Positions 35,638-44,536 of a stretch of DNA of 64,000 nt are shown here, piece after piece. The notes under the pieces are model-generated. The model was not told the DNA's origin. It saw only the letters and a program-made list of their open reading frames with translations, and made no database searches. The position numbers were made by a program, and so were the translations under genes. Numbering within the stretch: position 1 is the stretch's first letter; every line of letters begins with the position of its first letter. This DNA comes from Wolbachia endosymbiont (group A) of Bibio marci. GTDB lineage: Bacteria; Pseudomonadota; Alphaproteobacteria; Rickettsiales; Anaplasmataceae. The stretch lies in contig NZ_OX366364.1 of assembly GCF_947251645.1 (NCBI RefSeq), positions 1,116,001-1,180,000 of the forward strand. The letters run 5' to 3'.

Positions 35638-36864
35638 TTAATACGCTTTTTCTAGTACTCTGCTTTTCTTCTTAAATGCATTGATCTTTTTTCTACCGTA
35701 TTTAGTCTTTAACGTACTTGGCCTTTTAAAGACCTTTTTGCTGTTACGTTTTTTAAATTGCACACTACAATCAAAATTTGGCTCTCCTTCTTTGTCTGCC
35801 AGTGCAGGCAGTCTTCTCTTATCTTGAGGTGTAACAAAAGATAGCGCATACCCTTCAGCTCCAGCGCGTGCAGTTCTACCTATACGATGAATATAGTCAG
35901 CTTGCGATTGTGGTGCATCATAATTGATAACATGTTGAATGTGGGGAATATCAAGGCCGCGAGAAGCAACATCTGTTGCAACCATGATTTGATTATGGCC
36001 ACGACGAAAAGAATTAATGACCCTTTCGCGCTTGTGCTGCCTTAAATCACCATGAATTGCTAAAGCGCTATAGTCATCTTTGTGCAATCTGCTAGCTAGC
36101 TGATCCGCTCCTTGCTTTGTTTTGACAAAGATAATGATTGATCCTTCGCGCTGACATAGTTGTGTAACAAGCTTTTCATATTTTTCTGATTCTGATGCAT
36201 AAACAATTTCTTGCTTAATTTTTACAGAAGTTGTAGTCTCACAATCAACAGAAATACGTTCTGGTCGATTAAGGTACTTCTCAGTAAGTTTAACTATATC
36301 ACTAGGAAGAGTTGCAGAAAACATAAGAGTCTGCCGTATTTTTGGCAGATATTTCATGATCCCTTCAATTTGAATTCCAAAGCCCATATCAAACATACGA
36401 TCCGTTTCATCAAGCACAAGAACGCTAACATTGCGAGTAATCAAAGTTTTACGCTCAATATGGTCTATAATACGACCAGGAGTACCTATTACAATTTGTG
36501 GTTTTTTCTGAAGCTGATTTAGCTGCTTAAAAATAGGCTCACCACCTATCAGCAAAGCGACCCTTAGTGCAGAATTTTGAAATAAGAGTTTTTTTATCTC
36601 ATTTGTTACCTGATGCGCAAGCTCCCTGGTTGGCACAATGACTAAAGCTGAACCAGCGTTAGGCTCATTCAGCAACTTAGCAACCAACGGAATAGCAAAT
36701 GCCAAAGTTTTTCCAGTTCCCGTTTGAGCAGATCCGAGAATATCTTTACCTTGTAGCGCTAAGGGAATCGCTTGTATTTGAATCGGAGTTGGGACGAAAA
36801 GATTATTTTTATCTAGAGCTTGTGTAAGCGAAGCTGGTAGACCCATCTCATGAAAATTATTCAC
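35638..36864 (-). CDS. rhlE: DEAD-box RNA helicase (RhlE-like)
   Basis: RNA helicase, 408 residues. Motifs in order: Q motif TPIQIQAIPLALQ, Walker A GSAQTGTGKTLAFAIPL, PTRELAHQV, TPGRIID, DEAD variant VLDETDRMFDMGF (DETD), SAT in MFSATLPSDIVKL, then the helicase C domain with IIFVKTKQGADQLASRL, ATDVASRGLDIPHIQHVINY and HRIGRTARAGAEG. The D-E-A-D box is changed to D-E-T-D here. Both acidic residues needed for catalysis are kept. A basic tail (KKRNSKKVFKRPS, KKINAFKKKSRVLEK) is typical of cold-shock or ribosome-assembly helicases. A cold-shock protein gene lies 35 bp upstream on the same strand. Confidence 0.93.
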   Translation of the reverse strand: MNNFHEMGLPASLTQALDKNNLFVPTPIQIQAIPLALQGKDILGSAQTGTGKTLAFAIPLVAKLLNEPNAGSALVIVPTRELAHQVTNEIKKLLFQNSALRVALLIGGEPIFKQLNQLQKKPQIVIGTPGRIIDHIERKTLITRNVSVLVLDETDRMFDMGFGIQIEGIMKYLPKIRQTLMFSATLPSDIVKLTEKYLNRPERISVDCETTTSVKIKQEIVYASESEKYEKLVTQLCQREGSIIIFVKTKQGADQLASRLHKDDYSALAIHGDLRQHKRERVINSFRRGHNQIMVATDVASRGLDIPHIQHVINYDAPQSQADYIHRIGRTARAGAEGYALSFVTPQDKRRLPALADKEGEPNFDCSVQFKKRNSKKVFKRPSTLKTKYGRKKINAFKKKSRVLEKAY

Positions 36865-36899
36865 AATACGTTAATCCTGTTAAAAGATTTCATAATAGA

Positions 36900-37151
36900 T
36901 TAATCTTCCAATCTTAAATTTATTGCAGATTTTTTATCTTCTCCGTTTCTACCGCGCTCCTCTTTAACCTCATAACTCACCCTTTCTCCTTTTATTCCCT
37001 TCTCTTTATTCTCTCCTTTAAGTGTCTCAGGCCTTATTCCTGAACGTTCCAATGTGCTAATATGTACAAAAACATCACCCCCTTTACCTTCTGGCTTGAT
37101 GAAACCATAGCCTTTTTCGGCATTAAACCATTTTACATTACCAAATTCCAT
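36900..37151 (-). CDS. cold-shock domain protein
   Basis: An 83-residue CspA-family nucleic-acid chaperone. RNP1 is present in [20 protein letters not shown] with KGYGFI, RNP2 is VFVHIS, and the start [10 protein letters not shown] is the family start. A charged segment ([20 protein letters not shown]) follows, then [18 protein letters not shown], making it slightly longer than E. coli CspA. It precedes the RhlE-like helicase on the same strand with 35 bp between them. That pairing (RNA chaperone plus helicase) is found in other proteobacteria and suggests joint expression. The ATG at 37151 has AGGAG about 7 bases upstream. Confidence 0.94.
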   Translation of the reverse strand: MEFGNVKWFNAEKGYGFIKPEGKGGDVFVHISTLERSGIRPETLKGENKEKGIKGERVSYEVKEERGRNGEDKKSAINLRLED

Positions 37152-37325
37152 TTAAACAACTCCTAAATTATTAACTAACATTACTAATGTGATGAAAAAC
37201 TTTGAAATTACGATTGAGAATGCTTTAAGCTTAGCTATTGAAACTAAACCTTTATACTCCATAGTCTATTCTTAACATTACATGACAATAATACACAATT
37301 GTTGTACTTGATGCAAATAAATTTT

Positions 37326-38660
37326 TTAATCGTTAAGCGAACCTGCAACCGTCATTTCGCTAACTTTAATTGTCGGTGAATTAAATTGCCCACAAAAAGT
37401 TAGATCATCTGCAACGACTAAATTGCTAAACATATCCTTCAAATTGCTAGCAATGGTAATCTCATGTATTGGATACGTTATTTTTCCATCTTCTATAAAA
37501 AATCCGGAAGCGCCTTGGCTGTAATCACCATTGATTAAATTGATACCAAAACCAAATAAATCAGTTACATATACTCCCTTTTTCACTTCCTGAATTAATT
37601 CTTCAAACGATACATTACCATTCTCAATATAGAAGTTACTAGCTGCAGGAATAACTGCAGCATTACTTGCACGAGTTGCACTTCCGGTTGTTTCTGAGTT
37701 TAATTTTTTAGCCGAGTATAAGTCTAAAATCCAATTTTGTAATATTCCGTTTTTTACAAATATATTTTTTTTGCTAATTATCCCTTCTCCATCAAATGGT
37801 CTCGATGCTATGCCTCTTGGCAACAATGGATCATCGATAATATTAATTCTATCGTTGAAAATCTGAGCGTTTAAACTACCCCTCAAGAAAGAACTGTTGC
37901 TTATAATACTGCTCCCATTTATAGCAGAAGCAAAACTTTTTACTAGCCCTTTTGCTGCTCTTTTTTCAAAAATAACTGGAAATTTACCAGTTTTAATTGT
38001 ACGTGAATTCAATTGATCAACTGCTCTTTTTGCTGCTTCTTTTCCTATTAACTCTGGCAACTTTAAATCACTAAAATTACATGCTATATCATAATCGTAA
38101 CCAACCTTCATTTCACTTTCTCTTCCAGCAACAACAGAGACCTGATTAGCAAAGGTTGATTTACTAAACGAGCCAATAAAACCAGAAACAGTCGATAATA
38201 CTGTATTCACTAAAGCGTATGAAGAAGAGGCTCCTTCAGAATTAGTGATACTCTTATGTGCAAGGGCTGAATTTTCTGCAGCTTCAGCAATTTCTTTTAG
38301 GTTATCAACGGTTACAACATTATTATCTGAGATACTTAAATCTGCAGAAGAGATATAATTACTACCATTTACAGCAAAATTAATGCAAGGATCTTCTGGC
38401 GCATTCTTTGCCATTTCTACCACTTGGCTTACCGTATCACTAAGATTATTCAAATCGTTTGTAGAAATATACGCAGCTTTGTTTTTACCTGCTATAGCTC
38501 TGATTCCTACAGTGCAATTTTTAGATTGTGATATTTGCTCAATTTTTGATAGACGCTGAGAAACTGAAGTTTTATTAGTCTCATATATTGTAACTTCCGC
38601 GTCTTGATTCTGCTTTTTTATTAATTTAGTGATATCTGCTGCAATATTTAATATATTCAT
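37326..38660 (-). CDS. pmbA: TldE/PmbA-type metallopeptidase homologue
   Basis: A 444-residue PmbA (TldE) protein, partner of TldD in a zinc-dependent peptidase complex. Matching segments include SQRLSKIEQISQSKNCTVGI, RAIAGKNKAAYISTNDLNNL, MAKNAPEDPCINF, VVAGRESEMKVGYDYDIACN, the conserved GKFPVIFEKRAAKGLVKSFA, and DDPLLPRGIASRPFDGEGI. GVYVTDLFGFGINLINGDYS QGASGFFIEDGKI (split) marks the C-terminal beta core. Length is normal. PmbA lacks the zinc residues of TldD, so it is probably the non-catalytic half. It lies directly downstream of atpG on the same strand, 18 bp apart. Confidence 0.92.
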   Translation of the reverse strand: MNILNIAADITKLIKKQNQDAEVTIYETNKTSVSQRLSKIEQISQSKNCTVGIRAIAGKNKAAYISTNDLNNLSDTVSQVVEMAKNAPEDPCINFAVNGSNYISSADLSISDNNVVTVDNLKEIAEAAENSALAHKSITNSEGASSSYALVNTVLSTVSGFIGSFSKSTFANQVSVVAGRESEMKVGYDYDIACNFSDLKLPELIGKEAAKRAVDQLNSRTIKTGKFPVIFEKRAAKGLVKSFASAINGSSIISNSSFLRGSLNAQIFNDRINIIDDPLLPRGIASRPFDGEGIISKKNIFVKNGILQNWILDLYSAKKLNSETTGSATRASNAAVIPAASNFYIENGNVSFEELIQEVKKGVYVTDLFGFGINLINGDYSQGASGFFIEDGKITYPIHEITIASNLKDMFSNLVVADDLTFCGQFNSPTIKVSEMTVAGSLND

Positions 38661-38678
38661 TTTCTATTCCTTAGATTT

Positions 38679-39542
38679 TTATAAAGACTCTGCACCACCT
38701 ATAACTTCAATTAAATCAGTTGTAATTGCTGCTTGACGAGAACGATTATAAAGCAATGCTAGTTTGTTCAGCATCTCTTTAGTGTTTCTGTTTGCTGATT
38801 CCATAGCAACCATTCTAGCACTATTCTCACTTGTTGCACTTTCAAGCAAAGCAGAGTAAAGAGCAATTACAACGTAATCTTGAACCAAAGATTTTAAAAT
38901 AAATTCAATATTTTGTGGTTCATACTCATAGCCGTAATCTATTGTTGGATCAGCCAGAGAGTTGTCAATCAAGGATGAGTCTTCACTCCATGGTTTTATT
39001 GTTTCCAACATTGGTTTTTGCGTGAAGGTATTATAGAATTTACTATAAAAAACTTTAACTTTATCGTATTTACTTAAATCTATACCATCAACCAAAGCTT
39101 CTACGTGCTTTAACGTGATTCCCTTACTATTTTCAATTTTTAAGATACTTTTAGAGTCAAATCTATTTTTACCTACATCAAAAGCTTTTTTACCAAGAAA
39201 TACAATATCTACTTTTTTGCCATTTGCGATTAACTTATTTTGACTAAATTTGACAATAGAAGAGTTAAAGTTGCCGCATAAGCCACGATCAGACGCAACA
39301 ATGAATACTAGATAAGAATTGTCGTTACTGACATTTAGAATTTTTGCCAGTAATTTTTGATCAACTGATAGCATTAATGAAGAAATAATGCTATGCAGCT
39401 TAGATATATATAATTTTGAATTTGATAATTTCTTTTGGCTTTGTAATAACTTTGCTGCAGAAACCATTTGCATTATTTTCGTGGTTTTCTGGACAGACCT
39501 AATATTCTTAATTCTTAAGGATAATTCCTTTAAGCTCTTCAT
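38679..39542 (-). CDS. atpG: ATP synthase gamma subunit
   Basis: Central rotor shaft of the F1 ATP synthase. The ATG at 39542 is preferred over 39596, because the protein then begins [24 protein letters not shown] (joined) with the typical N-terminal helix, and GAG lies upstream. The internal motif [20 protein letters not shown] (GLCG) is family-specific, as is the C-terminal helix with [20 protein letters not shown] and [20 protein letters not shown]. 287 residues is normal. It stands alone, away from the rest of the atp operon, as is usual for Wolbachia, where F1 genes are scattered. It precedes pmbA by 18 bp. Confidence 0.95.
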   Translation of the reverse strand: MKSLKELSLRIKNIRSVQKTTKIMQMVSAAKLLQSQKKLSNSKLYISKLHSIISSLMLSVDQKLLAKILNVSNDNSYLVFIVASDRGLCGNFNSSIVKFSQNKLIANGKKVDIVFLGKKAFDVGKNRFDSKSILKIENSKGITLKHVEALVDGIDLSKYDKVKVFYSKFYNTFTQKPMLETIKPWSEDSSLIDNSLADPTIDYGYEYEPQNIEFILKSLVQDYVVIALYSALLESATSENSARMVAMESANRNTKEMLNKLALLYNRSRQAAITTDLIEVIGGAESL

Positions 39543-39748
39543 TTTGTATACAACTCTATTTATTAAAAATATATAACTGTTAGTGTCTAAAAGCAAGTTT
39601 TTTTGACATTAAAACCAAGTCTAACTAAGAAACTTGCAGGTTTATTGTTTGAAGATAAGGATTATATTAAGAAAGTGTTCTAACTTCAGCAATATCAATG
39701 TGAAAGTAGCCTAATGGTAATTTCTATACCATCACACTTTGTGGAATC

Positions 39749-40969
39749 TTATAATACATAATAAATACAATTAAAACTATTACAACTTGAACACTTATAA
39801 TCCCATTGCTTTAGTTCTCTGTTACAATTTTTACACTTCCAGCCTGGATCAGGCAAAGCTTCTGAGCCCATCTTGTTTAGCCAATAAATTACCTTGTCGT
39901 GTTCTTGCAATGTAACCTTGAGCTGTATTACAATAAAGTAGATTGACATGTAATTAGCTTTTTTGATAGCAGTGTCTAAATATTGACTTGCAAGATCATA
40001 TTTACCTGAACTCATTGAGGACAAAGCAAGTAAACAGTAACTAAAATAATAATCAGGGCGTAAGTTGTATAGTCTTTCAGCACCTTTACTATTTAAATTG
40101 ATGTACATTCTAGCTGACTGAGGAGTAGGATTTACTGCATATTCTATCTCTAGCACTGCAGAAGCTTTTCTGATTTTTCCAAGTTTAATATATAATTCTG
40201 CCTTTAAATAATTGATGGGCCGAAAAGTTGCATAATAACTTTGTGCTCTGAATAAAGACTTTATAGCCCCTTTAAAATCCCCTTTACTTTCATATTGTTT
40301 TGCCAAAGCACAATAAAAAACTGCAAACATTTCTTTATGGTCAAAGGGAAGAAAAATATTGAACTTAACTGCTTCCTTTAATCTCAAAATTGCATTAATC
40401 CAATCTTCTTTCAATATGCAATGCTCTATTTGAAAGGGAATAGATAGCATTTTATCGTTGATTGAGCTAGAGCAATATTCTATAAATTTTTGAAAGACTA
40501 CCTTTTCTTGTTTGAGGTAAACAATTAGCTTATTGGCTAGAAGTAGAGCTAAGTTACGATTTTTATTTGCAATGTCTGTTAAACCATTACTGAAAAAGCT
40601 GTAATTTCCCGTCTTACCTGAGTTAAAGAGCTTTATTAAAGACAACCTATCGCTCTTCTCATTTAGACTTTTAACTACCTTTTGGGCGTTCTCTATATTG
40701 TCTAAGTCTATGCTAAAGAAAGCTTCAAAGAGAAGCAATTCTTCCCTATCCCTTCTTCTATTTCTTATGTTGGCAAATGTTGATGAAATGGAGGAAAAAA
40801 AGCATACAAGTGTAATTAATAAAAATAACAAAACTACACAAGTAAAAATAATGAAATATAGATCAATACTTATAGTGTAATTGCCTAATTCTAATTTTAT
40901 TACTTCACCACTTACCTTGACCCATATGCCAAATAAAAACGAAAAAGCGAAAATTATAAAATAAATCAT
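39749..40969 (-). CDS. HemY-like TPR membrane protein with C-terminal zinc ribbon
   Basis: A 406-residue protein with two N-terminal membrane helices (YFIIFAFSFLFGIWVKVS; DLYFIIFTCVVLLFLLITLV), the usual HemY N-terminal layout. TPR-like helices follow (FREAQ-type units such as YESKGDFKGAIKSLFRAQSY, YIKLGKIRKASAVLEIEYAV). The end carries two CxxC knuckles (WKCKNCNRELKQWDYKCSSC), a possible rubredoxin-like zinc ribbon, as seen in LapB/YciM. Because of the ribbon it may be functionally closer to LapB than to HemY. It follows the mitofilin-like gene with a 4-base overlap, the order found next to hemCD in many alphaproteobacteria. Confidence 0.75.
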   Translation of the reverse strand: MIYFIIFAFSFLFGIWVKVSGEVIKLELGNYTISIDLYFIIFTCVVLLFLLITLVCFFSSISSTFANIRNRRRDREELLLFEAFFSIDLDNIENAQKVVKSLNEKSDRLSLIKLFNSGKTGNYSFFSNGLTDIANKNRNLALLLANKLIVYLKQEKVVFQKFIEYCSSSINDKMLSIPFQIEHCILKEDWINAILRLKEAVKFNIFLPFDHKEMFAVFYCALAKQYESKGDFKGAIKSLFRAQSYYATFRPINYLKAELYIKLGKIRKASAVLEIEYAVNPTPQSARMYINLNSKGAERLYNLRPDYYFSYCLLALSSMSSGKYDLASQYLDTAIKKANYMSIYFIVIQLKVTLQEHDKVIYWLNKMGSEALPDPGWKCKNCNRELKQWDYKCSSCNSFNCIYYVL

Positions 40970-41697
40970 GAGATATATTGTAATAAGTGATGATATATTG
41001 TTGAAATATTCTTAGAAGCTACAATAAGACCATTCAATTTATTCAGCCATGGCTTGAATTCTGGGTGTGCTAAATCTCCTATTGTAGTAGCTATGCTCTG
41101 CCAATCATTATCGTTTATTGACTCCTCAATTTCCGCAAATTTTACTCTTAATGGATCATTCCGGTCGTCTACCTTTATCCAGTTTGAAATGATTTTTTTT
41201 AATAATGTACTTTTATTGTAGTTAATAACAGCAATGGTTTTTTCAAAAGATAATTTTAATTCATGTAAAGTATTTATCTCTTTCACATTTTCTAATTCAT
41301 TCATTGCATTTTCTATCTCTGGATCGTCAAGCTCTGATATCAAAGGCTTTATTGAATTTATATGATTATCAAATTTTGCTTCTCGCAATAACGAATCCTT
41401 CATTTTAACCACAAGTAATAGCAATTTTGCAAGGTTCTTACATCTTGAGTTATTATCACCTTGCTCACACTGAGTATGCTGACTTCTCTTTAAGTCAAAT
41501 ATCCTTTTTTCCGTTCTAGATTGATTAACTTCAAGCAACATTCTAAGCTCATCCACGCCTTCCATTAAAATTTTCACATTATTTTCACTCTCTTGCTGAT
41601 TTATTTTAAAAAAGATTATGTTATTTATTGCGATGTAACCGGTAAATAACAATACAATTAAGAACCAACCTATGTACTTTTGCTGAGTATCATTCAT
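40966..41697 (-). CDS. mitofilin-like inner-membrane protein
   Basis: About 243 residues from the ATG at 41697 (the frame reaches 41748, but that adds sequence overlapping the upstream gene). It has one N-terminal helix (GWFLIVLLFTGYIAINNIIF), then a long predicted coiled coil (QESENNVKILMEGVDELRML) and helical segments with FEKTIAVINYNKS, ending in DDRNDPLRVKFAEIEESIND and PEFKPWLNKLNGLI. Alphaproteobacterial mitofilin (Mic60/COG4223) proteins share this plan, although similarity at residue level is weak. It overlaps the Lol-type permease gene by 8 bases at its start and the HemY-like gene by 4 at its end. A structural envelope role is an inference. Confidence 0.6.
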   Translation of the reverse strand: MNDTQQKYIGWFLIVLLFTGYIAINNIIFFKINQQESENNVKILMEGVDELRMLLEVNQSRTEKRIFDLKRSQHTQCEQGDNNSRCKNLAKLLLLVVKMKDSLLREAKFDNHINSIKPLISELDDPEIENAMNELENVKEINTLHELKLSFEKTIAVINYNKSTLLKKIISNWIKVDDRNDPLRVKFAEIEESINDNDWQSIATTIGDLAHPEFKPWLNKLNGLIVASKNISTIYHHLLQYIS

Positions 41698-42919
41698 AAC
41701 GTAGTATCTCCGCAGGATCTTGTGCAGCTGCCTGCAATGCAGGAGCAATTGTCGCTAAAAATGATAAGAATAACGCAAGTGCAGAAATATTTACTACGTC
41801 TTGGGGTACTAATATCACTGGCAAACTTGAAAAAAAGTATATCATAGGATCAAACAGCTTGACGTTAGTAACGTTTTCTAAAAATACTCTAATACTTTCG
41901 ATATTGAGAGAAAAAACGACACCTATAATACAGCCAAGACAAGTTCCCGTAAAACCGATTAATAGACCACAAGCACAAAATATGCGCATAATGCTTCCAC
42001 TTGTTGCACCAAATGTACGCATAATTGCAATCGCGGATTTCTTTTCTTGCACTATCATCATTAAATTTGAGATAATATTAAACGCTGCTACAACTATAAT
42101 CAAAGTAAGAATTAAAAACATCACATTTCTTTCAGTTTCTAAAGCACTAAAATAATGGCTTTGCTGTGATTGCCAACTTTCAGCTTCCATTCCTATTTCT
42201 TTTTCTATAGCATCTGCTAGCTTATTAGCTCTAGTAACGTCGTCTACAAGTACTTCTATATTTTTTATACTATTTTCATAATTAAAAAAGGCTTGTGCTG
42301 ATTTTAGAGGCATATATATCAAGGTATTATCATACTCAAACATACCCATATCAAATATTGCTATAACTTTATATTTTTTCATTCGCGGCATTTCACCAAG
42401 TAATGCATCAAATTCTTCAGATGATATAAACGTAATTTCGTCGCCATAGTCAACGTTCAAAGCTTCTGCCAATCGTGCTCCTATTATTATCCCTTCATCA
42501 AATTTTTTTACATCACCTATAATTACATTATTTGTAACGGCAGTACTATCAAGCAAATCTTTAGTTGACATACCTCGCACTACGCTACCTGCAATTTTAC
42601 CATTTGCTACAATAATAACTTGATCATTGGTCATAGGAGTAGCTTTTAATATACCAGGAATTTTCTCAATAGATTTCGAAACTGTGCAGTAATCTGAATT
42701 TATGTTCCTATCAAAATAAACATTAATATGGCCATCAATGCCAAGTATTGAGTCAAGCAACTTTGCTCTGAATCCGTTCATCACAGACATCACCACTATT
42801 AGCGTTGCAACTCCAAGGGCAATGCCGATAATAGAGAACAAAGTCATTATAGAGCAAAATCTGGCATTTTTCGCTCGCAAATAGCAAGCAGCCATAGTAA
42901 TTTCAAAGGCAATGGACAT
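41690..42919 (-). CDS. lolE: lipoprotein-releasing ABC transporter permease (LolC/E type)
   Basis: Inner-membrane permease that extracts lipoproteins for LolA, partner of LolD. It has 409 residues and four helices: one near the start (FSIIGIALGVATLIVVMSVM), then after the periplasmic MacB-like domain three more (MFLILTLIIVVAAFNIISNL, GLLIGFTGTCLGCIIGVVFS, ISALALFLSFLATIAPALQA). The motif MNGFRAKLLDSILGIDGHIN and the C-terminal AAAQDPAEILRYE are typical. One gene instead of separate LolC and LolE is usual in Rickettsiales. It overlaps the mitofilin-like gene, so four genes down to hemY-like may form one transcript. Confidence 0.9.
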   Translation of the reverse strand: MSIAFEITMAACYLRAKNARFCSIMTLFSIIGIALGVATLIVVMSVMNGFRAKLLDSILGIDGHINVYFDRNINSDYCTVSKSIEKIPGILKATPMTNDQVIIVANGKIAGSVVRGMSTKDLLDSTAVTNNVIIGDVKKFDEGIIIGARLAEALNVDYGDEITFISSEEFDALLGEMPRMKKYKVIAIFDMGMFEYDNTLIYMPLKSAQAFFNYENSIKNIEVLVDDVTRANKLADAIEKEIGMEAESWQSQQSHYFSALETERNVMFLILTLIIVVAAFNIISNLMMIVQEKKSAIAIMRTFGATSGSIMRIFCACGLLIGFTGTCLGCIIGVVFSLNIESIRVFLENVTNVKLFDPMIYFFSSLPVILVPQDVVNISALALFLSFLATIAPALQAAAQDPAEILRYE

Positions 42920-43058
42920 TACAAAATATTTTGAGGTTAAACATTATATTTTTGAAACTTCGTATAATTGTAGACTTTTCTTTATTTGAAAACTAGAGAT
43001 TTTTGCTTCCTTAAATTTAGCAGACTTATAGAGTATCTTTAACATTAGAATTTCAAAA

Positions 43059-43156
43059 TCTTCCATATACATCATCCAACCTCACTATATCATTATCAGA
43101 TAAATGCTCTCCTATCTGAAATTCAACTATTTCAAGTGGAGAGCTTGTGCTTCTAT
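43059..43156 (-). repeat. 98-bp partial duplicate of the manC 3' end
   Basis: This 98-bp stretch (TCTTCCATATACATCATCCA ... GCTTGTGCTTCTAT) equals 44,546-44,643, inside the manC coding end, with a single mismatch at 43,080. It lacks the last four manC codons and the stop. Both copies face the same way, 1,487 bp apart, and enclose the unknown gene 43,200-44,408. The rest of the 42,920-43,199 gap shows nothing recognisable. Confidence 0.92.
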
Positions 43157-43199
43157 AACATAAAAGAAATCAAGAATATTATTGGCTTTATTCAATAAG

Positions 43200-44408
43200 T
43201 TATGATACTTTCCTTCCATAATTTTCAAATTGTACAACTAGTTGCTTTACATTTACATCTGTGAGAAGAGCATTTTTGCTAACATGAGGTCTCGGATCAG
43301 ATTTTGCTGATAAGGGATTCATCTGAGATATTTCATCCCTCATTGGAAATAAGCAAGATTGGAAAGCAACTTTTGGTGATGGCCTAGTTTTTTTCTCCAC
43401 ATCTATATTCACTTGCGCAACAGGAGTAGTCCTGCTTTCAATAGTTTGCGCATTAGGATTTTCTTTTGCTTGATTTTGTTTGAATTTTTTTCTTATCTCT
43501 TGTACTTTAATATCGATATTATAATTAATTTCTTTTTCCATAGAAGATACTACCATTCCTAGCTTTGTGCTTGATTTTTGATCAGCATGACCTAAATTTT
43601 TAAGTTTTGGTGGTAATTCAGGTTTATCTTTAGTTGATTTAGGAACAGTTTCTACTACTTTTGGTTTTTGTCTAACTTCTTGACCAGCAGCAAACATTTT
43701 TTTTGGCAATGGGGGTGCTATTGATGGTTTTGGCAATATTGGAGGTTTAGATTGTTGTTTTTGTTTAAGTTCTCTTTTTGCTTCTATATGTTTTTTAGGA
43801 ACTGTTGCACAAATTGGCTCTTCTTTAGACGATTTTGAACTTTGTGAATTTTCTGTTAAAATTTTACTCTTCTTCTCTTGATAATTTGATATCTCTTTGT
43901 ATCCAGGCTTTGCATCTAATGAATTTCCATGGCCTGAATCATTATAATTAACATCCACTTGTCTATCTTCTTTTAGAAAACTGCGTTCTGGCTTTTCTGG
44001 AGCTATTGCAATATTTCCTCTTTCAACTTGCTCCAAACCTGAAATTTTACGACAAGCCTCTAGATATTCAAAGATTGTCATTGAAGTAGGAGGAGGTAAT
44101 TTATCAATAAAACTACTTATATTCTTAACTGGAACATTTCTTCCGAAGATTCTATTCAATATTCCCTTTAATATCTTAAGAATTGATGACCTTCCATTTA
44201 TCGATTTTACATAATCAATTGAGTCACCACGTATAACAAACTTAGCTACATCTTCTGCCTTATCTGTAAAACGCTTTAATGCCTGAGATAAATCCCTTAC
44301 CGTTTTATTATAATGTCTAATAGTTACTAACTCATCTCTTGCTTTTATAGCTTCTTTAAGGAAACCGAGATTTTCTCTATAATTGTCACTTTTAAATGGA
44401 TCCTTCAT
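43200..44408 (-). CDS. proline-rich unknown protein, candidate host-interaction factor
   Basis: A 402-residue hydrophilic protein with no signal peptide and no membrane helix. Residues 1-140 are helical (DNYRENLGFLKEAIKARDEL; TSMTIFEYLEACRKISG). The middle, residues ~180-300, is lysine/serine/proline-rich with stretches such as KQQSKPPILPKPSIAPPLPK and STKDKPELPPKLKN. APPLPKK and ELPPKLK fit the PxxPx[KR] class of SH3-binding sites, and KPPILPKP is similar. The end returns to helical sequence. Such disordered proline-rich proteins are known among intracellular bacterial effectors that bind actin regulators. The assignment here is inference. It lies between 98-bp direct repeats of the manC end. 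Confidence 0.7.
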   Translation of the reverse strand: MKDPFKSDNYRENLGFLKEAIKARDELVTIRHYNKTVRDLSQALKRFTDKAEDVAKFVIRGDSIDYVKSINGRSSILKILKGILNRIFGRNVPVKNISSFIDKLPPPTSMTIFEYLEACRKISGLEQVERGNIAIAPEKPERSFLKEDRQVDVNYNDSGHGNSLDAKPGYKEISNYQEKKSKILTENSQSSKSSKEEPICATVPKKHIEAKRELKQKQQSKPPILPKPSIAPPLPKKMFAAGQEVRQKPKVVETVPKSTKDKPELPPKLKNLGHADQKSSTKLGMVVSSMEKEINYNIDIKVQEIRKKFKQNQAKENPNAQTIESRTTPVAQVNIDVEKKTRPSPKVAFQSCLFPMRDEISQMNPLSAKSDPRPHVSKNALLTDVNVKQLVVQFENYGRKVS

Positions 44409-44536
44409 ATTAATTACAACTCATTATTTATTAAAATATGGGTATAGGTTTAAAATATTAAGATTTAGTAAATATTATTTTTTACATAAAGAAGCTATAC
44501 CCATATTATAAATTGCCAACAAATGCATTTATGGCG

